64,000 nucleotides of DNA, taken from Cesiribacter sp. SM1. GTDB taxonomy: Bacteria > Bacteroidota > Bacteroidia > Cytophagales > Cyclobacteriaceae. Of the stretch, positions 54,055 to 62,500 are shown one piece after another; within the stretch, counting starts at the first letter, position 1; each line of letters begins with the position of its first letter. Made by a program: the position numbers and the translations under genes. The DNA lies in the NCBI RefSeq assembly GCF_020178975.1, contig NZ_JAHXBU010000044.1, positions 137,051 through 201,050 on the forward strand, in the 5' to 3' direction. Below the pieces are notes generated by a model. The model saw only the letters and a list, made by a program, of their open reading frames with translations. It ran no database searches and was not told where the DNA came from.

Positions 54055-54492
54055 TTACCGCAGTATCACGCTTATGCGCTCTGTGCCGATGTTGCCGGCG
54101 TTATCTTCTGCTTCTACATCAATGGTGAAGGTAATAGGCAGCGGTGTGTTTTCCTGGATATCTTCTGTAATGTTAACGCTATAGATATTGCCGCTTTTGG
54201 TAGGAAAACCATCTTCACCCTTCATAATTGTTCTGTTGAAGGGGGTAGGCAGCACTGCGGAGGATATGTTCACCTCAATTCGTTCCAGCTCTCCCTCTTC
54301 TTCAATAGTACCGGCCACGGTAATGGTTCCGGGTATATCGATGATCGCACCATCTTCCGGGCTGGTAATGGTAATTACGGGAGCAGTGGTATCTGCTGCA
54401 GGAGTGGCGTCATCATCGTCGTTGCAGCCAACAGAAAAAACAGTGATCAGGGCAAAAAGACTAAAAATGCTAAGGTGTTTGGATAAGGTCAT
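54055..54492 (-). CDS. Small lipoprotein with Ig-like fold
   Basis: 145 residues from ATG 54492, which begins the lipobox signal (MTLSKHLSIFSLFALITVFS then V-G-C); a start at 54591 would give an unlikely leader. The mature part after DDDDATPAADTTAPVITITSPEDGAIIDIPG looks like a bacterial Ig-like (Big) domain, ending 'FTIDVEAEDNAGNIGTERISVILR' (the familiar 'D.aGN.' edge strand). It probably lies on the surface and binds a polymer or protein. Its stop is seven bases from the patatin-like gene at 53260, in convergence. Confidence 0.8.
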   Translation of the reverse strand: MTLSKHLSIFSLFALITVFSVGCNDDDDATPAADTTAPVITITSPEDGAIIDIPGTITVAGTIEEEGELERIEVNISSAVLPTPFNRTIMKGEDGFPTKSGNIYSVNITEDIQENTPLPITFTIDVEAEDNAGNIGTERISVILR

Positions 54493-54590
54493 AAGAGAAA
54501 AAATTATGCTATAATTTAAAATAAAACGAGCATTTACCCACAGATTCCGTGGATTTTTTGGATTTGCGGCACAGGGGTGGTGGTGTTTCA

Positions 54591-56966
54591 CTATTGAATG
54601 ACAGCCTGAGCACGAATTTGTTTGTCTTCAGCCCCTGGTTTTACTGCCTCCGGAGCTTTAACCTTTGTTTTGGTGCTGGAGAGCAGGTTTACAGGTTCTT
54701 TTACCTCCAAAAGCTGCTGCAGTCTGCCCAGGGCCTGCTGGTTGTCGGGCAGGTAAATGTTATTGAGGATGTTATGCTTTTCTTTGGTGGTGAGGCGCCA
54801 GTTAAGGGAGGCACGTTCTATTTCCTGTTCCTTTTGCAGATCGGGAGCCTTATCGCCCTCATACATGGTGCGGGGAATGTACTGGAGGTCAACCCGGTGC
54901 AGCGGCACCTGCAGCCAGCCCCTGGACATTTCAAAGAGGTTGTCGTTGTCGAGGTCCTGCAGGTAGGTCCAGTTTTTGTAAATGTTGTTCAGGGGTGTAA
55001 AAAACTTTTGCAGCAGGCTGGGCGAGATGGCCTCTTCTATTTCCTGTTCCTTTTCAGAATCGCGTATGCAAAGCATTACCACGCCGCCGGTATTCTGCTC
55101 TATCCAATCACGGAAGACATAGAGGAAACGCAGCCCATCCTCTACGCCAAAGTTATCGGCAATGCCGCTGTCCATAGTTTCGAGCGGCGGGTTGCTGGGC
55201 AGTATCTGGTTGGGGGTAATGTAGGGGAAAGTAGCGCTCATGCGCAGGGCGGAGATAAAGCGCAGGCTGTCGCCCCCATGGCGGGCAAACAAACGCCTGA
55301 AATCTACGCCTTTTACTTTTGCTTCCTGGATGCCCAGGCTGTCGGTGCCACCGGCACCCATGTAGGAGACAGGCTGCGGCGAGATAAAGAGCTTCCGGCC
55401 GTCGTTGGTGATGTTGGGTGCCAGCACCATCAGGGGAATGAGGGCCTGCGCTTCCGGTGCCCTGTAGGCTGCCAGTGGTTTATCGAGAATGCCCCCGGTG
55501 TTATTGTTGAGCTGCTCCTCAAAGGCATGCCCGCGGTCGCGCATATAGGTATGCCCGCCCCACTCAAAGCTGCCGGTTTTTATGAATAGATCGTTTACCA
55601 GCAGGCTGAAAATAATAGGATTGAGGTTATCGCGGCTGATGCGCTCCAGGTACTCTTTTGAATTAGGATTTACTGATTCGCCCATAATCTGCCGGAGTAC
55701 CAGCTCGCGGTAGTAAGCCGCACCCACCATGCCACCCGAGGCACCGGTAATGAGAAAGGCATGCTGCATAAGGTTACCATGGGTAAGACTGTCGGCAGTC
55801 TGAAGCGAGCGCATGGTCCAGAGGGCGGAGCGCTGTCCGCCGCCACTGGTGCAGATAAACACGATCTTTGGCTTTTCCGTTGGGCTAAACTTGCTGCGCC
55901 AGCGATCCAGAATAGCCAGGGTAGCGGCTTTGTCCTGCTGCTGCATTTCCAGGGAGCTGAGGCTGTCGAGCACCTGCAGGTTATAATTTACCGGATCTTC
56001 GTGATAATTAAGGCCGAAAGCTTCGCTCTGGTGCTGCAAATGAGCATACTGGGTGGTGGTGTTCAGCACCAAAAAGGCCAGGATGGCTACGGTAATAGCC
56101 CAGCTGCGGAGCCAGAAGGTAAGGGCACCCGCCAGCATCAGTACAATGGTAAACAGCAGAAAGCTGCTGGCCGCTGCCGGTAGCTGCAGGGCCGGTATAT
56201 CCCGGAAAAAACCGATGGAAAGAATAATGACCAGCACAATGAGCTCCAGCAATACAGAGTTCAGGTGATTCTGATCAAACACCCGCAGAATTTTATCTTT
56301 GTTGTAGTAGAGCGGATCAACCTCCACCTTGCGAATGCGCATATCTATATCGATGTACCAGCTGATGGGAGAGCGTTTTTTTTTGGCAGCATTCAGGCGC
56401 TTTGCCATGTTTACCCGGCTGATGCGTATGCGCCGCAGGCTGTGGTCTACCTTTTCGGCAAAGAGCAGAAAAATATCTTTGTTGGTAAAGCGGAAGTAGA
56501 GCAGGAAGGCAAGCAGGATGCACAGGTAACCTCCCAGCAGGCCCAGCAGGTACACCCCGATGTGGTAGGGGGTGTTGTATTCGTAATCGAGCTGAAAGCG
56601 CACAATGCATACCATATAGGTAAGCAGGAACAGCAGCGGAATAATGCTGTTGTTAAGGCAGAATTTGGCAAAAGGCCTGCTTAAGGTTCCCAGGAAAGGA
56701 AACTGCTGCACATCCAGAATGTAGGAGGTAATATGGTAGGCCATGGTGAATGCTCCCAACGCCAGCCCTATAATAAAAAAGCTGCTGAAGCTTACTTTGC
56801 CCAGGTATTCTGGATCGAGGAACAGAAAGGGAATTCCCAGCACGCGCCCGAAAGCCTGAAAGATAATGGCGAAGAGGATGCCCCAGAGCAGCAGCAGGAT
56901 CTGGTTTTTCCGGATATGATGTATCAGGAGCTGAACGGGAAACGACTGGTAAAACTGCCTCTTCAT
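54591..56966 (-). CDS. Membrane protein with a C-terminal patatin-like domain
   Basis: 791 residues. Hydrophobic segments lie near 24-45, 60-78, 108-122, 136-158, 239-254, 268-286 and 290-302. Residues 365-770 are a patatin-like domain: 'PKIVFICTSGGGQRSALW' (oxyanion area), G408-A-S410-G-G412 as the nucleophile motif, and 'METMDSGIADNFGVED' with D-S-G in place of the usual D-G-G. This is a different arrangement from the soluble patatin at 53260. It probably acts on lipids at the membrane. A large antisense frame over it is a shadow. Confidence 0.85.
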   Translation of the reverse strand: MKRQFYQSFPVQLLIHHIRKNQILLLLWGILFAIIFQAFGRVLGIPFLFLDPEYLGKVSFSSFFIIGLALGAFTMAYHITSYILDVQQFPFLGTLSRPFAKFCLNNSIIPLLFLLTYMVCIVRFQLDYEYNTPYHIGVYLLGLLGGYLCILLAFLLYFRFTNKDIFLLFAEKVDHSLRRIRISRVNMAKRLNAAKKKRSPISWYIDIDMRIRKVEVDPLYYNKDKILRVFDQNHLNSVLLELIVLVIILSIGFFRDIPALQLPAAASSFLLFTIVLMLAGALTFWLRSWAITVAILAFLVLNTTTQYAHLQHQSEAFGLNYHEDPVNYNLQVLDSLSSLEMQQQDKAATLAILDRWRSKFSPTEKPKIVFICTSGGGQRSALWTMRSLQTADSLTHGNLMQHAFLITGASGGMVGAAYYRELVLRQIMGESVNPNSKEYLERISRDNLNPIIFSLLVNDLFIKTGSFEWGGHTYMRDRGHAFEEQLNNNTGGILDKPLAAYRAPEAQALIPLMVLAPNITNDGRKLFISPQPVSYMGAGGTDSLGIQEAKVKGVDFRRLFARHGGDSLRFISALRMSATFPYITPNQILPSNPPLETMDSGIADNFGVEDGLRFLYVFRDWIEQNTGGVVMLCIRDSEKEQEIEEAISPSLLQKFFTPLNNIYKNWTYLQDLDNDNLFEMSRGWLQVPLHRVDLQYIPRTMYEGDKAPDLQKEQEIERASLNWRLTTKEKHNILNNIYLPDNQQALGRLQQLLEVKEPVNLLSSTKTKVKAPEAVKPGAEDKQIRAQAVIQ

Positions 56967-57381
56967 ATAAATGACCCTTATAAACCAGTATAGTGCCGGA
57001 GACCAGGTAAAGCACCTATCCTGTAAATGGAACTTTAAGAAAATAAAGGAAGTATTGACTGCTGCCTTTTAGTGATCTTACTGTAAAGCCTCCTGGAAAG
57101 TTACAGGTTTTATGTATAAACGGTCAGTATATGTAATGAAGTATATAATAAATTAAAAGGTAAGGAATATCATGTACAGGCAGGCTATGTAATTTTAGAT
57201 ATGTGTTGAATTTTGTCAGGGTGTTAAAATCAGTGTTTACTGAACATTTAGCAGCGGCGGGAACAGGCGCTGTTTTGCACAGCTTTCAAGTCCTTAGTTT
57301 TTTTTATGATGCAGGATCATTGTTCATTAACTGTTGTGAGGAGGTGCTCTTACCGTCTCAATAAAAGTTATTTCGAATCCA
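56967..57381. other. Intergenic stretch
   Basis: About 415 bases, AT-rich from 57090 to 57200, between two minus-strand genes. I see no gene or strong hairpin. It includes the promoter of the membrane patatin gene and the end of the cluster transcript. Confidence 0.5.
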
Positions 57382-58692
57382 TCAGGTGTATATGGCTGCC
57401 TTTTTAGATAAAGAACCATCAAACTGCTGAATAAAAGATTCTATATAATTGCTGGCAGTTTCTGTTCCACACTCTTCTTTCACTACGGCTGCAGCCTGCT
57501 GTGCAGCATAGCTGTAGGAGGGATCCTCCAGCAAACAGAGCAGGGCTTTTTTTAGACGATTCTTTGTGAAATGGGCGCTGTAAATAAACTTGCCGGCACC
57601 CAAACGTTCCACTCTTAGTGCATTATCTGGCTGATCGAAGGAGTGAGGGATCACCAGCATGGGTTTTCCTGCCCGCAAGGCCTCCATTGTTGTTCCTATA
57701 CCGCCATGATGTATTACCAAGGCACTTTTACTGAACAAAGCAGCGTAAGGAAGGTAGCCGGTCAGCAGTATATGTCTGTCTTTTGCATAATGCTTTTTTT
57801 CCTGCGCTGGAAGTGTTTGGGCAGCACCTACAAAAATGGCTCTTTTGTTCATCTCCGTGAGTAACTCATGGCAGCAGCGGTATACAGCCTCTGCATTCAG
57901 CACCACGGAAGAACCCAGGCCAACAACAATAGGAGGTTCGCCCTCCCTGATGAAATTTTCTACTGCCGGCGGCAGCTCTTTATTTTCCTGGTAGAAAGGA
58001 AATCCTGTAATGCAGGTATGGGTGGGCCAGTCGGTTTGTTTTTGGGCCAGGAGTTTGGAGAACATAGCCAGTACCCGGTAAGGGGAGTGCTGACCCTCCA
58101 TCAGGGGGTGCTTGTCAGGGGCTAAGCCTATTTCTTTTCTGAAGCGATAAATAGGCTCGCACCACTGGTGGGTTACCATTCTCACGGCTTTCCTAACCAG
58201 GCGGTTGGTGGGTACTCCCAGGCCAGGCAGGTGTACCATCCAGGGATAGCGGGGAACTACAGGCGAATCGTGAACAGACCAGAAATTGTTAGGGGAGAGG
58301 TTGCAGGAAATCCAGGGAATGCCTGTTTTTTCAGAAACCATGGGGCCGGCAAAACAGTAGGCGTGGTTGATCAAAAGATCTGCATTCTGCACAGCCTGGC
58401 TTAGATCATTATAGTTCTCCCGTATGTAGGGAAATATAAGTTTACGAGCCAGGGTTTCAGATCCGGTTCGCAAATCCATGGCCGCTTTCATGGTTTGACG
58501 GTCGCTGAGGTCAAGATCGGGGCGCAGCGGAGCAAAGGACAGCCCCATGCCCTCAACTTTACTCCTTACCGAAACTCCTCCGGCAATGGTAACCTGGTGC
58601 CCTCTGGCTTTTAATGCCTGCCCGATAGCGAGGTATGGATACAGATCTCCTAACGATCCGTAAGAACTGATTACTATTTTTTTTGCCACCAT
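57382..58692 (-). CDS. UGT-like (GT1) glycosyltransferase
   Basis: 436 residues, soluble. N-terminal 'SYGSLGDLYPYLAIGQALKARGHQVTIAGG' is the acceptor side. The C-terminal side has 'PIVVGLGSSVV' and the signature 'VIHHGGIGTTMEALRAGKPMLVIPHSFDQPDNALRVERLGAGKFI', which binds the nucleotide sugar (NDP-sugar) in MGT/UGT-type enzymes. Such enzymes glycosylate lipids, carotenoids or polyketides. It follows the phosphopantetheinyl transferase by 175 bases in the same direction, so it may decorate the product of the cluster. The acceptor is not known. Confidence 0.88.
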   Translation of the reverse strand: MVAKKIVISSYGSLGDLYPYLAIGQALKARGHQVTIAGGVSVRSKVEGMGLSFAPLRPDLDLSDRQTMKAAMDLRTGSETLARKLIFPYIRENYNDLSQAVQNADLLINHAYCFAGPMVSEKTGIPWISCNLSPNNFWSVHDSPVVPRYPWMVHLPGLGVPTNRLVRKAVRMVTHQWCEPIYRFRKEIGLAPDKHPLMEGQHSPYRVLAMFSKLLAQKQTDWPTHTCITGFPFYQENKELPPAVENFIREGEPPIVVGLGSSVVLNAEAVYRCCHELLTEMNKRAIFVGAAQTLPAQEKKHYAKDRHILLTGYLPYAALFSKSALVIHHGGIGTTMEALRAGKPMLVIPHSFDQPDNALRVERLGAGKFIYSAHFTKNRLKKALLCLLEDPSYSYAAQQAAAVVKEECGTETASNYIESFIQQFDGSLSKKAAIYT

Positions 58693-58867
58693 AGCTTATT
58701 TAAAAAAGGAGTACGTTCACGGTAGATCAGCAGGTCCGGCCTTCTTCCGGAACCTTTACCGGATTCTGGTGTAATCTTCTTCTATGTTCCATCGTGGAAT
58801 TTGCAAGCCAGGATGAGCCTCTAAGCATCTTGTCTGCAAGTTCTTTATGTAAGTATCTAATGCTGAT

Positions 58868-59542
58868 TTACACAGGCTTTAGCAGAACACCGTTGAACCT
58901 GCAGACGGGTTGGGGATCTTCTACCACCCAGGCCAGGTGCAGGTTCTGAAACAGCTTCAGGTAGGTTACACACCATGAATCCACTAATAAAGAAAATGAA
59001 TTGTGCTCCTGCGGCTGGCGCAAAGCCAGGGCAGTTAAAAGTTTTGTTAGGCTGCTTAACTGGTTATCGGCTTTCCAGAAGGCTTCCTTCAGTACCCAGA
59101 AAGGAAATATTTCATGTAGAGTTACTAGCTGCTGCTCCTGTGCAGAAAGGCCTACCAGCAGGTGGTTTCGCTTTATTGAAGCTTCTTCCTGTATATCAAC
59201 CCCAACCCTATGCCGGGAAATGGCAATCACTAAATGCTGCCCGGAATGTGAAATATTAAATGCCAGATCTCCCTCCAGGTAGGGCTTCTGCAGCTGGGTA
59301 TACCTTAGCTGAATCTTTTCCGGCTGCTCACCTAAATACCAGGTAAGCAGGTGTTTTAACAGAACCCTGGCTGTCAAAAACTGCCGGCGCTTCAGTGAAC
59401 ACCTAAAGCGTTGGTAGCGTTGGGCTTCCCCTTCATCCAGATATTGCAGCGCCTTTTGCATTGTAATATCCGGGAACTGGCTGGTTTGAAAATACCAGAG
59501 ATGCACCTCCGATTCCGGTAGTACTAAGCGTTGTTTAAGCAT
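58868..59542 (-). CDS. Sfp-type 4'-phosphopantetheinyl transferase
   Basis: 224 residues. The family motifs are in order: 'FNISHSGQHLVIAISRHRVGVDIQ' with the magnesium-binding D (in V-G-V-D), and 'FPFWVLKEAFWKA' (WxxKEA). Such enzymes attach phosphopantetheine to acyl-carrier proteins. Its ATG is eight bases inside the end of the multidomain gene, so the two are translated together, and it probably activates the carrier domains of this pathway. Its N-terminal part ('LVLPESEVHLWYFQTS') fits the usual start. No ACP is visible in the window; it is expected beyond the right edge. Confidence 0.93.
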   Translation of the reverse strand: MLKQRLVLPESEVHLWYFQTSQFPDITMQKALQYLDEGEAQRYQRFRCSLKRRQFLTARVLLKHLLTWYLGEQPEKIQLRYTQLQKPYLEGDLAFNISHSGQHLVIAISRHRVGVDIQEEASIKRNHLLVGLSAQEQQLVTLHEIFPFWVLKEAFWKADNQLSSLTKLLTALALRQPQEHNSFSLLVDSWCVTYLKLFQNLHLAWVVEDPQPVCRFNGVLLKPV

Positions 59543-62500
59543 GCAGCATCATTTCAGTATCAGCATTGATTTTTAAAGTATCAGCCGTGTTTACCCCATA
59601 CATCTTCAGCAGCTGTATGCGGTGCAGCACAGCAGCTTCTCTGAGCAGCCGCATGGCTACTGCTGCCACAGTGCGGTTTTCGAGCGCTTCCATGGCGCTA
59701 CCTTTTACCCAGTCGTTAAAGGCACCCATAGCGGGGCCGCACCACACCTGGTAGTCCATTGTTCTTCCTTCTACGCCTTTTACTGCCCATTTTGAAGACA
59801 AACCCAGGTACCATCGAAATATCAGTGCCATTTTTCTTTTCGGATGCTGGCGGGCAGTTTCCAGCCTGAGCGGGTCTTGATGCCGGAAGAACTTCTCCAC
59901 TTCGTTCCATACCTCGTTAAGGGGCATTTGAAAAAGCTGCTTTTCCAGTTTCTCCAGCTCTGCTGTTGGTATGTCTGTAACAGCTTCGTACTGGCTGTAC
60001 AGCTGGTAGAGCTTTTTGGCGCGGCTGGCATACATGGTGCTCCGCTTGAGTACCTGTACAGAGATGCCCATTTCGAACATATCTGCAGAAGGTGCCAATA
60101 CTACGTCTGCAGAAGATGCCTTGGCCAGCATTGCCTTTACAGGGGCCGAGGTAGCGGCTTCCCTGCAGGCCTGGTTAATGGAACCGGTTACAACATAATC
60201 TGCTCCCATGGCAAAAGCTGCCACTACCGAGGCAGGTGTGCTGATTCCCCCGGCAGCACCAATGTGCAGCGGAGCAGCATAGGCATATTGCTTTTCTATA
60301 CGCTCTTTCAGCCTTATCATTTCCGGCAAAGCACACACCAGCGCCTGGTTATCGGTATGGCCGCCGGAATCTGCCTCAACGGTAATATCACCAGCCAGTG
60401 GAAGCTGTTTTGCCCACTCCATTTGCTCGGGACTTATCTTGTCCTGCAGCACCAGTACCTTCAGCAGGGCATCGGGGGCTGGCTGCATAAAAAGACGTGC
60501 CACTTCTGCACGTGATACCTTGGCAATAATCTTATTCAGCGCCCTGATGTTGCAATCTTTGTCTTTTACTAATCCTGCAGCCCGGTAGTAAACCAGCGCA
60601 GGGGTTATTTCCATAAATGCCGATGCCTCCAGGGTACGTACCCTGTACTGTAAATAAAGCTCAACCAGCCTCATTTCCAGGGCGCCGTCTCCCAGAGAAT
60701 GGATAAGGTTAAAGGCATAAGGCCCATGCGGAAGTGCTTCCTGTATGGTATTTATGGCTTTCTCTACTTTTTCCAGACCCAGACCGGCAGCGCCGAAAGA
60801 TCCTAACATTCCCTGCTCACCTAAAGCAATCACCATTTCTTCGGAGGCAATTCCATTTGCCATGGCTCCGGCCATATAGGCATAGCGCAGCTTATGCATT
60901 TCCCTGAAAGCGGCACTGCCTAACTTTTCTGGCGGAAGTGCAGGCAATATTCCTACCGTCTGATACTGTCTGTTTTGCGAATTTCCGGCCGACAGGTAGT
61001 GGTTTGATTCCCTGTCCTGGAACAGGTAACAGCTATGCTGCGTTGCCTGCAGCAAAGATCCGGCTTCCTTCAGTGGTAACAGCTTTTCTGTTGCTGTCTT
61101 AGGTAGAGATTGCTCCTGCTTAACTGACTCTCCTACAGGAGGTGCTGCTACTGTTAAAGCAACATTATTGGTGGCCGAGGCTGCAGTTTCTGTTACTTCT
61201 GCAGCAGGTGTAGTGGTAGATTCTTCATAGAAAGGAAGCCTGATAGGAATGCCGTGGCTGCACAGTACACTGCTTAGCTGTAGTAGCGAGCGGTAGTCAG
61301 ATACACCTTTCTGGTTGATGCCTAAAGAAATGTGTGGCTCATCCTGGAGTATATCACTCACCAGCCGTGAGCACCATGCTTTGGGACCAACCTCAATGAA
61401 CACATTGATACCATCCTGGTAGGCTTTTTGCACCTGTGCTACAAAATCTACAGGCTGGCAGTAGGTATCGGCAGCATTCATGGCCAGTGTTTCTTTATCT
61501 AATGGCATTGGCTCCAGGCGGGGACCGGAATAAAAGCGTATACCAGGTGTTTGTTCTATATCCAGCAGGTGCATCTCCCGGAGTGACTGGTGATACATAG
61601 TCTTTATCGGAGGGCAGTGGGCTACATTATACAAATCTACCACTATGCCCACGTACTGGTGCTGCTGCAGCCAGGCTTCGCCTGTGGTGCGGTCTCCGGA
61701 AATAATCACATTACCGGGTGTGTTGATAAAAGTCAGGTAGAGGTTTTCTGTTCCGGCAATTTGTTCTTTAACCTTTTCTGCGGGTGCTATCAATACCCAG
61801 TGCGCCCAGTTTTTGAAAGCAGTGTTTGCCTGAAATACCGGCGATTGCCGCACCCGGCTGCGCAGGTGACGGAAGCCCCATACATCAAGGGCAAAGAACA
61901 TGGTAATGCCCCCCATGCTGTAGCCCAGTGCTGCCTCGGGTTCCAGCTCAAACTCATTGCGCAGCACCTGGGTAGCAAAAACACTCATGGAAATGCTGCT
62001 TTCTGATGCTGCAACAGTATTGTTCAAAAAGGCTGCCTCACGGGCCTTTCTTTCGGCCGGATCGGGCCTTTGCAAGTAGCGTGGCCGCATTAGGGGTTGG
62101 TGTACCAGTTCGTGCAGTTTGTCTATTTTAGCATCATAATGGCTAAAATAGTCTGGGAACAGTTGAATGTTATCCTTGAACATGCCTGCATAGGCACTTG
62201 CCAGGCCCGGATATATAAAACCTATTTTTGCACGCTTACCCAGTGGCTTTGCAGAAAAATAGGAACCTGCAGGCGTTTGCCAGGTTTTATCGCTTGTAAA
62301 TGCTGCTTCCAGTCCATTTCTGGCAAACGCAATTTCTCTTACCAGCTGGCGCTGGCTGCCGGCTATCAGGCTAATGGTGTACTTGCCAGGCCGGGCCTGG
62401 TTTTGACGGTACTGTGCTGCAGCCCATTTGTGAGAGAAGTGTACTGCCTCTTTTTCAAGATTTTCAAGCTTTGCCATGAGTTCTGATAAACTATTGCCAG

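Noticed and set aside
54549-55589. Long (346-residue) plus-strand open frame over the membrane patatin gene
   Set aside because: It is antisense to a clear patatin-domain gene and its translation shows no family signal; a shadow.
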